From Bursaphelenchus xylophilus (lineage: Eukaryota > Nematoda > Chromadorea > Rhabditida > Aphelenchoididae): a DNA stretch of 64,000 bases. The translations under genes were made by a program, and so were the position numbers. The notes below the pieces were generated by a model, which saw only the letters and a list, made by a program, of their open reading frames with translations, ran no database searches and had not been told where the DNA came from. The stretch spans positions 682,001-746,000 of the forward strand of contig CAJFCV020000002.1 of NCBI GenBank assembly GCA_904066235.2, read 5' to 3'. Below are positions 22,501 to 33,619 of the stretch, piece by piece; the first letter of the stretch is position 1; each line of letters opens with the position of its first letter.

Positions 22501-23470
22501 AAACGTATCATTTAGCATCCAGGAAGCATCAAAAATGTGGCAAAATGCCTCCCTCTCCAAGTGAAAAAACTTTGTTTTTAAAGGCCCTTCAAAATGGAGT
22601 TTTTTTCACTTGAAGAGGGAAGCATTTTGCCACATTTTTGATACTTCCCGGATGCAAAAAAAGTACGTTTTTTCAACTTTATCAGGTCCCCCACTGTATA
22701 TTCTTTTCTCCTTTTCAGATCTCGCGATTTCTCAACGCCAATTCCCTCTGCAAATCCTCCGCCATTACCTCGGCCCTCCAACTTTCCTCATCTTAGCTTC
22801 GGAGTTCCTCCACCAAGATCTCTCTCAATTTCGGGGACGTTCCAAAATATCAACTCGCCTTACGGTGGCAACGATGAAAATCAGTCATTGCTTAATTCTT
22901 CCAGGGTAATCTTTTTTTAACAGTTGAAAAAATCGTAAGGAGGAGAGTCCTTGTACCAACCGCTGATTTTTTTGTTCATTACAAGCGCCGAAAATTATTT
23001 CCGCGACTTTCCGGACGGCCTAGTAACCCTGTCAATATATGCCAATCACCGTGAAAAACAGAGTTTGAAACTTGCAATATCTGGCGGATAATTTTGCACG
23101 ATAAATTTTGAAATTTTTGCCGTATCACAGACCACAAAAGCTACAAAATTTAGCCACCATTTGCTTTTGTAAAAAACAAATCAACATTTGTTTTTAGGAC
23201 CCCTTTGTGTCCACTGTCTTCCGTCCACCTCCGGTCAATGAACCGCCGCCTCCGTACGAAGTGGCCATCCGAATATGCGCTCCATTGTATCAGCGGATCC
23301 GGCAGTCCGCCAACGACTCGATCAGCTCGCTTCTCAACGTTCTTTCAAGATCCAGCTCCAAGGATTTCCGACAGAATGGCAACGGATATGTTTATTCGAA
23401 CGTGAACAACAACAACGGGGAGGACGAGGAGGAAAAGGATGAGCCCGGTTCGAGTAAGACCAGTTTGTGA
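19523..23470 (+). CDS. TMEM151-like multi-pass membrane protein, nine exons
   Basis: Exons: 19523-19567, 19677-19828, 20393-20629, 20718-20979, 21321-21535, 22052-22193, 22242-22411, 22719-22905, 23198-23470; all junctions keep frame, giving about 560 residues, close to vertebrate TMEM151 proteins. Family landmarks are RYRNGDA and QVYYERVN, then ENELRDDYMEVREGL, RSGFYWTCCCLLLAWPLRV and HYQVTKLFG. Hydrophobic segments lie near residues 32-52, 82-100 and 255-275. The C-terminal third is proline- and asparagine-rich with an acidic stretch and is probably cytoplasmic. The molecular function of TMEM151 is not established. Introns carry one family B and three family A elements. Exon 7 also reads into an in-frame TAG if the donor after TCGTTTAA is not used, so a shorter isoform is possible. 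Polyadenylation signal near 23591. Confidence 0.85.
19911..20356 (+). mobile_element. Family B element in TMEM151-like intron 2
   Basis: Diverged copy with ends GGAAATACCCGGAGTGTGAC and TAGCATTCGGGGTACTTCCC. It lies wholly within the intron. Confidence 0.7.
21025..21269. mobile_element. Family A MITE in TMEM151-like intron 4
   Basis: Complete, TA-flanked, with both CAGTG termini. Confidence 0.85.
21569..21791. mobile_element. Family A MITE in TMEM151-like intron 5
   Basis: Complete, TA-flanked. Confidence 0.85.
22479..22696. mobile_element. Family A MITE in TMEM151-like intron 7
   Basis: Complete, TA-flanked; the GATCCAGTGG segment of the left arm is shortened. Confidence 0.85.
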
Positions 23471-23784
23471 GGAGAGGAAGGCGTAGATGACAAATTTAAT
23501 GTTCAGGGTAGAAAAAAAGTACACTTTCGTCCAAATATTTATTTTAAAATTTTGATCTCACGCTCTTTTTTTTATTTAGCATTGTATTGTAATAAATCTT
23601 GTACAGATACCCGAAGTTTTACAGTGATAAAGGATTAAAGTGGCGGGTTTCAAGGCAGTATTCATCGTCCACAGCAGAAGCATCTTCTCTAAATCATTTT
23701 GTTTGAAAGTTGCTGGATAAGTTTTGTAATCTGATGATTACTGAGTAACTTATGTAAAAGGGAGGAGCTCGAATTGCGGTATTA

Positions 23785-24015
23785 CAGTGGGGGACCTGAT
23801 CCAGTGGCAGAAACGTATCATTTTGCATCCCGGAAGAATCAAAAAACGTGGCAAAATACCTCCCTCTCCAAGTGAAAAAACTCAAATTTTAAAAGCTTTT
23901 TTGTGAGGCCCTTCAAAACCGAGCTTTTTCAGTTGGAGATGGAGGTATTTAGCCACATTTTTGATACTTCCCGAATGCAAAATGATACGTTTTTGCCATA
24001 TCAGGTCCCTCACTG
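23785..24015. mobile_element. Family A MITE
   Basis: Left TA present; the right flank has mutated to TC. It lies 17 bases from the next copy. Confidence 0.85.
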
Positions 24016-24031
24016 TCGAATTGTGGTACTA

Positions 24032-24460
24032 CAGTGAGGGACCTGATCCAGTGGCAAAAACGTGCCATTTTGCATCCGGGAAGCATCAAAAATGTGGCAA
24101 AATACCCCCTTCTCCAAGTGAAAAAACTTGGTTTTGAAGGGCGCGCGCTCCCCTTCATAGGGGAGCGTGCCAAAAAAAGACGCGAAAAAGCTTTCTGTCG
24201 AGGGAGAAATGGGGAAATTTTGGGGTGAGGGAGTACGGTTTTGCGCGTCTTTTCTCTATCTTCTCTGCAAAATCAAGGCGAAGTGTAAAAAACCGATAGC
24301 GAAGGGTCTATTTCGGTCACCGGACTCCTCAGTTTGACGTGCGGGTGCGCTTTTGAAATCGGAGTTTTTTCACTTGGAGATGGAGGTATTTTGCCACATT
24401 TTTTGATGCTTCCTGGATGCAAAATGGCGTTTTTTTGCCACTAGATCAGGACCCCCACTG
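24032..24460. mobile_element. Family A MITE interrupted by a family D element
   Basis: Both termini are intact and TA-flanked. The centre is expanded to about 430 bp by the insertion at 24168-24341. Confidence 0.8.
24168..24341. mobile_element. Family D MITE, left end missing
   Basis: Retains the right terminus CTCAGTTTGACGTG and the GGAGAAATGGGG block. About 70 bp of the left end seen at 61067-61291 are absent. Confidence 0.7.
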
Positions 24461-24472
24461 TAATAAGACGCC

Positions 24473-24690
24473 TCAATATATCTTCCTCCAAGGTACTTCA
24501 CCGCTACTGACTTCCCAAAAACTAAGCCTAAAATGACCTACCACCAGCTGCATCAACCCTTTCGACAACTTCTTCTCCAATCCCACGTCTATGACATACA
24601 ACACCATCGAAGCGAAGATCAGCAAAGAAGGTACAGCAATTGCAAAGTAAGCTATGACCACAGGCCACATTTCCCGCACATTAGAAAACT
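24473..24690 (-). CDS. Possible exon of a small membrane protein
   Basis: A minus-strand frame encodes MWPVVIAYFAIAVPSLLIFA then SMVLYVIDV, a strong transmembrane helix, followed by the charged segment GLEKKLSKGLMQLVV. A GTAGGTCA donor follows the LMQLV codons at about 24537. The frame has no secure ATG upstream, so the true start may be on another exon. No homologue is recognised. It lies between family A elements and may be a relic. Confidence 0.3.
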
Positions 24691-25098
24691 GTGAAGATTT
24701 ATGGACATAACCAGCGTTGTTTCCTTGGAAACAGGTTGTGAGGAAAAGTTCAATTCTTGGGGTTTTAGAGAGTGTATGTCATTTAATAAAGTAAAATTGT
24801 ACATGAAGTAGCAAAGAGAGAGGGAGTAAGGGTTGTTAGAAAATATAATAATCGAATTTCAAACCTATAAAGTAAAGGAAAAAAATCTGATAGGATTAAC
24901 ATGGAAACACTTATTGTTAATATTTATTCTACCCGGAACTCAGATTATAAGACCTGCCACAAATGCCAAAATTCGAAAAAAGTGTGTTACATTTTTGCCA
25001 ATTTTCGACCTAAAAATCTCGGTCGTGTATGCAAAGCACAAGCTGGGAATATCATAACGCAAATGAATTATAAAATCTCGTCAGGAAAAACTGATCTA

Positions 25099-25352
25099 CA
25101 GTGGACCTGATCCAGTCGCAAAAAACGTACCATTTTGCATCCAGGAAACATCGAAAAATGTGGCAAAATGCCTCCATCTCCAAGTGAAAAAACTCCGATT
25201 TCAAAAGCGCGTCCACTCTTTCTGTGAGGGAAATGGCGGGCCCTTCAAACCGAAGTTTTTTCACTTGGAAAGGGAGGTATTTTGCCACATTTTTGATGCT
25301 TCCCGGATGCAAAGTGGTACGTTTTTTTTCCACTGGACCGGGTTCCACACTG
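25099..25352. mobile_element. Family A MITE
   Basis: Complete, TA-flanked. Confidence 0.85.
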
Positions 25353-25357
25353 TAAAC

Positions 25358-25400
25358 GTCTGAAGTTTCATCAAAATCTGAGCGTCGCACATGGAGTACT
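25358..25400 (-). mobile_element. Family B terminal fragment
   Basis: GAAGTTTCATCAAAATCTGA followed by GCGTCGCACATGGAGTACT, immediately beside the preceding family A element. Confidence 0.55.
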
Positions 25401-25595
25401 GGTTCTTCCGGAAAGTCACCGGACTGATCTTTGACGTTTGCACGGTGCAGAAAAAGTCAGGGTGCAAGAAACAGCCCAAAAATGTCTATTGCACGGAGCA
25501 AAAATCCAGAAATTGCACAGTGCAAAGAAAACTTTTGCTTTCGCACAGTGCGTGTCGCCAATTCAGTCCGGCGACTTTCCGGAAAGACTTGTAGT
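25401..25595. mobile_element. Inverted-repeat element with GCACNGTGC sites (type 1)
   Basis: Inverted ends TCCGGAAAGTCACCGGACTG / CAGTCCGGCGACTTTCCGGA. Inside are GCACGGTGC, GCACGGAGC and two GCACAGTGC. Confidence 0.6.
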
Positions 25596-25785
25596 GCAAT
25601 TTTATTAAGTTTCCCGTCGAAATGAACACTGGATTTATGGGTTTTCGATGGTGCAAATTTTGAAAAAAAACAAGTTTTTTTTTGATCTTTACATTTGGCC
25701 TTTACTAAAAAAAAAAAAAAAAAAAAAAATTCGAATTTCAATTCAGCCTTCGGAAAAGCTTTATTTTCGTCCTTCTCCACCACCA

Positions 25786-26784
25786 ATGCGGTCGATTTTC
25801 CTCCCGCTTATCCTTTTCCTAAGCGCTCTTCCTTCAACCGCGACTAAAGTCACAATCAAGGGCCTCTTGGTTTGTAATGGAGAGTCGCAGGAAGGTCTCA
25901 AAGTATGGCTTCTTGCCCACGAATACCCCGACGGAAGACTTCTCTCCAACGTCACATCGGGAGCGGGTGGAACCTTTGAAATCAGCGGTGAATACGAAAA
26001 TAGCAACACTTTGAACGTGGAACACTTTTGCAATCAGAACTTGTCGAGAATTAACAAAATTGTAAGAAATTTTTTGGGTAATAGCACTTGATACCGCAAT
26101 ATAATGAAACCAAAGTCGTGCCCTGATAAGCTCTTGTCTAACAATTACAGTGGCGGTGATCCTTGGCAGAAAACGTATCATTTTTCATCCGGGAAGTATC
26201 AAAAAATGTGGCAAAATGCCTCCCTCTCCAAGTGAAAAAAAAACTCCGATTTGAAAAGCTCTTTTTGTGAGGGAAAGGGCACCTTCAAAACGAAGTTTTC
26301 TTAGTTGGAGAGGGAGGCATTTTGCCACATTTTTTGCGACTTCCCGGATGCAAAAGGTTTTTTGCCACTGGATCAGGTTCGCCACTGTAATAGTTCGGCT
26401 ATAGTTTATTTGGGCAGATTTTTGGTTTCATTATATTGCACTTGGTATTAAGTGTTGTTACCCAAAAAATTGCTTAAAATTCTGATCACTTTTCAGTACA
26501 CCAGAGTCAACGATGGCTGCAAGGTGATCAGAACGATTCCAATCCGAATTATTTGGCAGCGACTTGAACTTGGACGCAATGTTACGCACGCCGACCTCGG
26601 ACGAATAGAATTGGGAAATAGAACGGCCGAAGATAACATGTGCATGAGTGATTTGAGGGTGCAAAAGACTGAAATTTTCAGTTTGACCAAAGGGATTCCA
26701 ACGGAGGAAAGAAATTCGGCGATCGTTTATCCGAGTGAAGAGACGACTACATTCAACAATTATAATGGTGATGATGATGATTAA
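25786..26784 (+). CDS. Transthyretin-like (TTL/TTR-52-type) secreted protein
   Basis: Exons 25786-26061 and 26497-26784 join in phase 0 to give 187 residues. Residues 1-19 (MRSIFLPLILFLSALPSTA) are a signal peptide. The rest fits the nematode transthyretin-like family: VTIKGLLVCNG at the start of the first strand, GGTFEISGEY in the middle, HFCNQN and DGCKVIRTIPI later. Four cysteines in the mature part suggest the usual extracellular disulphides. The tail has N-glycosylation-type sites (NVT, NRT) and ends in a run of aspartates. Such proteins are secreted; some bind phosphatidylserine or modulate hosts, but the role here is unknown. Its polyadenylation signal (26838) lies 25 bases from the stop of the convergent POLA2 gene. 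Confidence 0.85.
26148..26387. mobile_element. Family A MITE in the transthyretin-like intron
   Basis: Complete, TA-flanked, occupying more than half of the 435-bp intron. Confidence 0.85.
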
Positions 26785-26837
26785 ATATTACAGTAATCCA
26801 TAGTTCGTATATAATATAAAAATTACTTATATGAAAA

Positions 26838-26843
26838 AATAAA
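26838..26843 (+). terminator. Polyadenylation signal, transthyretin-like gene
   Basis: AATAAA 54 bases after the stop codon. Confidence 0.55.
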
Positions 26844-26867
26844 ATGTTTGAGGAGCAATTTGAGAAC

Positions 26868-29116
26868 CTATTGAGTTGGTTTTTGTTCCACAATGGGTTC
26901 ATTTCGATTGTCGACGGAGCTAAAATCGCTAAATCCAACGGAATCGGCGTGATTCGTTCGTCCTCTCTTGATATTCACGTCAAGCTTGGTGTATCGCACC
27001 TTCTGGCCAAATAAAAATCGACCGGGATTCACGAACACAGTGTTTTGAACGTTCTACAGCCAAAATTTACATTACTTTAGGCACCAAATTTGCAAAACAG
27101 ACAACTTTGGTCACAACAGTCGGCGCAAAAAGTCCTTGGAATTTTGCACCGTGCGGTTTTTTCACATTTTCTGTCGCGCTCTGAAAAAAATGATTCGTCG
27201 CTGTGAAAAATTGGAATCGCGCGCGACGTAAGGCACAAGCAAACAAGAATGCACTGTGCAAAAAGTGTTTTTGGGTCAAATGCACTGTGCAGCCCACTTT
27301 TTTCGCGATTTTCGCAGCGACTCGCCAAAACGAGCAAATCTGCACGGTGCAAAATTCCAAGGACTTTTTGCGCCGACAAAATGAATTTTAACCACAAAAA
27401 ATCCAACTTACGCGCTTGAGTGGGGCTAAATTCGACGGGACAATGAAGAAATGAGGGCGTTGGGAGAAATGATTACCTTGGATATTCACCATGACATCAG
27501 ATTCTGGGCCAAAAGTCACTGGGCACGCTGACTGTTGTCTGAAACGAAAATCGCTTTATCATTTGCCACAAAAAGTCGCTATGACCTCCAGATTCCGTTT
27601 TAATAACTCGTACATCCATTACAAAAAATTTTTTTAAAATTATTACCTAAAAAGTCAAAAAAAAAAAAAAAAAAAAACTCACTGCAACAAATGTTCGCAC
27701 AAAATACTCATCCGATCACTTCCACTGGCCAATTCTCCGCAATACCTTTCCAGTTTCGCCAAATGTTTGAGGGGATCTGTTGTTGTGGCGACAAAAGAAA
27801 TCCCATTCAACGTGAAAATCGCCGGATCCGGGAGAAATTGGATGTTCTGAAAAGAAAAAAACCTGATTGTTAATCCATGAGGATAAAAACGGCTTCATCA
27901 ATAACTGATTTTTCAAAAAGTTCAAAAAATTATATTACACTAGACAAAAATTAAGTCCTACCTCCGGTAAAGCATCAAGTCCAAGAAGTCTTGGCTTTTG
28001 GGCTGGCGTGGGGAAGGTATTCGTGCTCAACACATCATTATTGGCATTGGGAAGGATCAAAACTTTTGTCTTCTGACCTTTGAACTTCTCTACGATCTTC
28101 GCAAACGTGATTCGAGTCTGTTCAACGGCTTTGTTTGGCTCCGCTGGGTTGTAGAAAGGCCCTGACTGAAAAAAAAAGAGATTCAGAATAGATCATCAAA
28201 TAGATTTTGGTAGGAAACGAATCAAAATTTATATTCTCCTACCAAAATCAGAGCCGACGCGCTGGAACAGGCGGCTTTGCTCAAGAAATAATCAAAGTGC
28301 TCATAGCTGTCGCCATTCAGAAGAGGGCCAAATCCCATGAAGACTCGGAGAAAATCTAAAGATCAAGATAACAAAAGAAAATCGAACTTAGCTTACCAAA
28401 ATCGCCGTTCAATTGAGCTAAAGGTAAAGATGGAAATGGGCACACGGACAAGATCTGTGCGGAATGTGCTCCTGGACTCGTTTGGACACATCTGACTCTG
28501 ACTTTCTAAAAATATCATTTAAGGCGCCTTGGAGCTCAATCTAAAGGCAGAATCAACAAAAAAAATATATTATACATACCATTCCGGAGAAATACGAAAA
28601 TCCATTCACATTGCCCAATTCCAATTGAACAAAACCTCCACCACCAACCAGTTGGAGCTCCTCTCCTCCATTGGACTTTTCTTTGATAACAAGACGACCT
28701 TCCAACTCCACTTCCACCAATGGCACTTCTTTTTCGTCTTCTTCGGCAACTATCGGTTGAGAATTCAGTAAATAATCAAGAACATTGACTGGACCTGAAG
28801 AAAGATCTAAGATAAATCAAAGAGAGCTTCGAGGGGAGTACAACTAACCAGGCAGCAATAAATAAAGGTATTTTGCAACAATTTTAGCAGTTTGTTACCT
28901 AAAAAATATAAAAACAAGAAAACAGCGGAAACTAATGACTGTCAAGTGCAAGTATCACACACAAATAGCGCTAGCAAGGCGCTAGGGACATCATAAACCA
29001 AAATTCGACTAAAAATATAACACTTAAAGCAAGCCCTTACCTGAATTTTCATTCGTATATCCATAAGAAAAGAATTTCTCGTTATATTTTGAAAAAACCA
29101 GATTAACAGCAGCCAT
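26868..29116 (-). CDS. DNA polymerase alpha subunit B (POLA2 / DIV-1 type)
   Basis: Exons, 5' to 3': 29116-29041, about 28898-28845, 28794-28580, 28505-28397, 28355-28243, 28165-27962, 27846-27683, 27538-27412, 27053-26868, about 415 residues. The protein is the regulatory B subunit of the polymerase alpha-primase complex, which starts DNA strands. Landmarks: PVNVLDYLL at the OB-fold start, LSGPFYNP, KVLILPNANND with TFPTPA, IQFLPDPAIFTLNG.SF, PHFFIVPSNL and NTVFVNPGRF. The family is usually about 580-600 residues; the N-terminal helical domain that binds the catalytic subunit is not visible. The first two exons are uncertain: they join exon 3 in frame only through a weak donor (A/GTTGTACT), so the true 5' end may differ. 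Intron 8 holds a GCACNGTGC element. Confidence 0.8.
27120..27376. mobile_element. Inverted-repeat element with GCACNGTGC sites (type 2)
   Basis: Near-perfect 35-bp inverted ends beginning TCGGCGCAAAAAGTCCTTGG and running into GCACCGTGC / GCACGGTGC. Two internal GCACTGTGC sites. It lies in POLA2 intron 8. Confidence 0.75.
27657..27677. repeat. Poly(A) run
   Basis: About 20 A in a POLA2 intron; on the coding strand it lies just after the GTGAGT donor. Confidence 0.8.
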
Positions 29117-29119
29117 TTG

Positions 29120-29991
29120 TGAATTAAAATGAGCAAATCCTATCTATCCGAGATCTTCTTTTGCCTCAACTTTGAGCCGAGCTTGCAAAAATTGCAAATT
29201 TTTTTCGAAAACTCTCCGCCCGCCTGTCGTCTGCGTCCCGCCACGAAAACCCTGATTCGTCAAGATGCGAATAATTTTTCGGAAAAAATTTTGCATTTTT
29301 TGTAGCGAATGGTCTGTAATTAGAATAAAGTGGAATTTCAAAGTTTCCTCTCCGCAAAATTTTATATTTTTTTGCTGTTTGTACTTATCCAGATAACAGG
29401 TACAAGATGAAGAAATTTTTAGTGTTCATTCCGTGGTTTCCTAATGTTTTTATGCTCTTTTTTTATAAATAATATTCCTCCGTCTTGAGTTGTTATGTGA
29501 GTCAGATTGGGAGTTGAAATTTTAATAACCGGAAAGGCTGGGGTTTTGTTGAAAATTTTCTTCTCTAAATTATAGTAAGTTTTGTGTTACCGCCAACTTT
29601 TTGCGAAGAGTTTTTGCGGTTTAGGTCAAGAACGTGACCGCTTCGCTATAATCCCTTGTTGTTATCGAAAAATATTAATCGCTCGATGAAAATCGCGCGG
29701 GAGGAAGTTGGTGGGACTTTTTTCTAACTTGTCTATTTTTTTGGCCTTGGCTGAACAAGGAATATTCATAATTTTTCGTGTTAAATAATTTTTAGTTTTT
29801 TCAATATAATTTTCGCCTTTTAGTTCAAGCCTGCGCACACACGTGATTTCACGCTTCTTACTGCGGTATTTAAAAATACCGACCCTTACGACGAGATTAC
29901 CAACAACTTCAAAGGTGGATTTGGGCAGGGATCAAGGCTGAACGAGTTTTTCCATTCGCACTCTTAATTACCAACAAAGATTTGGACCAGA
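29120..29991. promoter_or_regulatory. Shared upstream region of POLA2 and the Nanos-type gene
   Basis: An 870-bp gap between divergent genes. An E2F-like CCTCCCGCGCGATTTTC stretch (minus strand, about 29690-29705) is present. No coding exon is convincing, although the missing POLA2 N-terminus could lie here. Confidence 0.3.
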
Positions 29992-32900
29992 ATGAACATG
30001 ACGGGCGGCGTGCCCCTCCAACCGATTGTGATGTACAACGCCGTCTCGTCGCAAGGTCAGAATCCGGGCCAAGTCCCCAATCCGCCACCGAACATGGTTC
30101 GAGGACCGAATTTTACTCGTAGGTTTTTTAAACTTTTTCTTTCTCGATTTTTAGGTTCAAGGAAAATCTGGGAAATCTTGACGTTTCACATCCATTTTGC
30201 GCCGAAAAGGGGGATTTATGGCTGTTTTTCTTTGGAAAAGGGAGCTGTTTTTTGTCGAAAATTGTTTTTAGTATAGATCACGGCCAAGTCCTATCAATTT
30301 TTTTAGATTATCAAGGTCCTCCACCGCAAGTTCCTGGAGCAATGGTTGCTGTGCCTCCCGGTGCTGTCTACCCCATTCATCCAGTCGCTCAGGACGAGCA
30401 TGCGGAACATGTTGGTACTCCATTGTCTCATCATGCTCCTTCGCAAAACTCGAGTGATCGTAATTCCCCTTCGGCGGCTTCTGTGCACTCTCAACAGGTA
30501 GGGAATCATAACTTCTACGTTATCATATTGTAATTTGAAATTTTAGAACAAGCTTTTATAAAAAATATAATCTGATCTTTTAGCAAGTTTTTGCCCCAGC
30601 TCCTTTCCAATATTATGCTCCAGTCTCGACTGGCGCCCCACAGTACGGTCAGGAAATTCCGCAGCATCTGATCTTGGCAACTGGACAGCCTGTACCCCCT
30701 CCACAACTGATCACACAGCAATCAGTCCCGCCTATAGTAAGTATTTTCGAAATTATTTGATTTTCGAATTTTAGAACCCACCTCAAACCTTTTACGCACC
30801 TAATTTCCCCCCTCCCACAATGATACCCCAAAACCGATTCCAACAGGTCCCCTACATGATACAACAGCCACACCCCGGCCAAAACGGCGGCTACCGGCAG
30901 AACAACCGCCGACATTCCCACCAAACCTTCTCGCGAACTCAGTCCGAGAGTAAAGTAAGGGTTTTCAACGATTTTTTTCGGAATTTAGGTAAACATTTTG
31001 AGGAGCTATAATGTTTTAGCTTCAGAATGGCCAAAAACCCGCAGTGAATGGGCAGACTACCCCCGACCAGCCTCCCCCATCAGGAACAGCGCCTCCGTAT
31101 CCCCATGTAGGATATCCGCCAACAATCCAAGACGACCCCGCAATGTTTCAACACATGTACCCACCGAACCAGATGGGTTATGTGGAGAATCAACCGCCCG
31201 TCGAATACGACCCTTCCATGTATTATCCAGCTCACCAGACGCAGTTCCGACCCCCTCCTGTCCCTGGCCAAATGTACCACCAGCCCCATTTCCAACCACA
31301 GTTCCCCCAACAGCCTCCACAACAGTTTCAACAACATACAGTGATCCCGAATCAGTTCCAACGTCCCGTTAATACGAGACAGGGTTCATTCCAAGGGGTG
31401 GGTTGGAGACTTTTTTGAGGAAGATTTTTGTTTGTTTTTTTTCTCTGTATGTAGAATTTTTTATGTTTCAGCCTTACCAGAAACCAACACCATCCCAGTC
31501 CCGCCTCAACAGCCCGCATCCAAGCCAAGGAAATCAGCCCGAAGAACCGGCTGGAAGGCCCGCTCCCCACACTGAAAGCCAGCAGGGCAGTGAAGAGGTT
31601 GATGACTACACACCGCCGGGAACCCCTCAAGAACTCAACCCCCTGTCAACAGAACAAACAGCACAGTTATGTTCAACATTGGACGCTGATACTGAAGGAT
31701 TATGTGAAGGCCTACAGCAGACCAGTATCGAGGATAAGAGCAAAGGCGAAGAGGAACAGGTAAGTGGTTTGTTTTTTTGCATTTTTTCTGATTTTAGGCC
31801 AACAACATTGCGGGGAAAGAGTTTGTCAACTCGAACTATCAATACGACCAGAGTCAGCGTTCGTGGAAGTCTCGGCACACGCCTCTGCATGAGATTCGCG
31901 AAGAAACCCGTCAAACTCAGAGCCCGAGTCAGTTCGTCCCCGACCCAAATGCGGCTGCATTCGACCCGAGAAAGAATGATCGGTTCCAGGACAATCGACA
32001 TGACCCCCGGCAGGAGCGGTTCCAGGACTTTCAAGGCGATCGAAAACGACTGGAGAGGAAGATTTCTTCCACTTCAACGGCATCCAATTACTCTAGAAGG
32101 CAGGATGAGCAATGGAGAAGGGCCCCACAACAACAACACCCACAGGTTGTGGAATGCAGTTTGTGCAGATCGCTGAAGAAACCCGCTTCGGTGTACTCAA
32201 GTCATGTCCTCAGGGAACGGGATTTGAAGACAAAGTGCCCTGAACTGCAGAAGAAACAATGCGAAGTGTGTAAGGCGACCGGTGAAAACGCTCATGTTTC
32301 TTACTTCTGCCCGCAAGGTAAGCAATTTTCTTTGCAGTGGGGACCTGGTCCAGTGGCAAAAAATGTACGATTTTGCATCCGGGAAGTATCAAAAATGTGG
32401 CAAAATGCTTCCCTCGCCAAATGAAAAACTCCGATTTCAAAGGCGCTCTTTTTTGTGAGGGAAGCCCTTCAAAACGGAGTTTTTTCACTTGGAGAGGGAA
32501 GCATTTTGCCACATTTTTGTTGTTTCCCGGATGCAAAATGGTACGTTTTTTTTTGCCGCTGGATCAGGTCCGTCACTGTAGTTGTAAAAATTTTTTTGGA
32601 TTGTATTTTCTAACCGAAAATGAGTTTTTAGTTGGCGACAAGGAGTTCAAACTGCAGAAAACGGCGTTAAAATTAAGAGAGTTCATCAAAGAACGAGATG
32701 CCAAAAGGGCTCAAGAACAGCAAAGAAGCCAACATCGGAACGAACGGAATAATGGCCCACCGAGAGACCGCCGAGATCAAAGACAATTCGAGCCAAGGGT
32801 CTTCAATAATTCCGCGAGACATGATGGCCCACCACAACAAGGAGGATACGGTAGAGATAGATATGACAACCGAGACAACAGACAAGGTACGGGAAGACGG

Positions 32901-33079
32901 GAAAACCCCGGATTTAAACCACAAGGAGACGGCGGACGAGGAGGTGGCTATGGAAACAAACGTCAGGATGAGTAAGTGGAGCGATTTGGATTGATTTTTA
33001 AAATTTTGAAAAATAGGGTTGACATGTTTCAAAAAAAAATATTTTTTTGAATTTCAGCCGACGCCAACGACGGAACTAG
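29992..33079 (+). CDS. Nanos-type zinc-finger RNA-binding protein (NOS-3-like layout)
   Basis: Exons: 29992-30118, 30307-30497, 30584-30736, 30775-30954, 31020-31397, 31472-31759, 31798-32317, 32632-32971, 33058-33079, all in frame, about 732 residues. Residues near 558-611 form the Nanos finger: C-x2-C at CSLC, YSSHVLRERD, a C before PELQ, then CEVC-x7-H-x4-C (KATGENAH, SYFC), matching the two CCHC knuckles of the family. Nanos proteins act with Pumilio/PUF proteins to repress mRNAs in germ cells. The first 440 residues are disordered, rich in P, Q and N, as in large nematode Nanos proteins. The tail after the finger is rich in R, G, D and Q (RGGGYG), an RGG-type RNA-binding segment. The start is the first ATG after an in-frame-free leader. 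The 3' UTR is long (signal near 33600). Confidence 0.85.
32335..32578. mobile_element. Family A MITE in Nanos-type intron 7
   Basis: Complete; right TA present, left flank altered. It begins 17 bases after the donor. Confidence 0.85.
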
Positions 33080-33599
33080 CCTGCCAAATCGTCAGGATTT
33101 TGTACCACTGTTTTCTCAAATACAATTTTCTAACCCTTCTTTGTTGTGGGTAGACTAACATGCCCCATTCTAATACAATGTTGTTGTACAATGTAGTTTA
33201 TTCATTTTTTGTTTTGGTAAAGTTTTTATTCGATTCATTTGGCTAAATATGACTTTCTACCGTGTTTCAAGACAGAATTTCCATTTTACTTGTAAGCCGT
33301 CTAATCCCATCCAGCTTTATCCACAATGTATCCAAACTTTCACTAGACTCATTTACGTCGTATTTTACGACCTTTTTCTGCACCCTCTGCCCCTTCACAA
33401 TGTCTAAACTCATAGTTTGTTTGTGTCTTACTTTTACTCTTTCTGATCCGTGAACCTCTCATTGTTTTTGTTTCGCATCCCCATCCCAATATATTCCTCC
33501 GATCGTATCTATGCATTGTAATCTACAGAAATATTACTTGATTTTTCTTGGGTATGTATTTTCCCCTTTTTCATTGCCCAAAGAGTCTTTATATATGGA

Positions 33600-33605
33600 A
33601 ATAAA
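33600..33605 (+). terminator. Polyadenylation signal, Nanos-type gene
   Basis: AATAAA about 520 bases after the stop, with no closer AATAAA seen. The long 3' UTR would suit translational control. Confidence 0.4.
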
Positions 33606-33619
33606 CAGAAAATTTGAAG

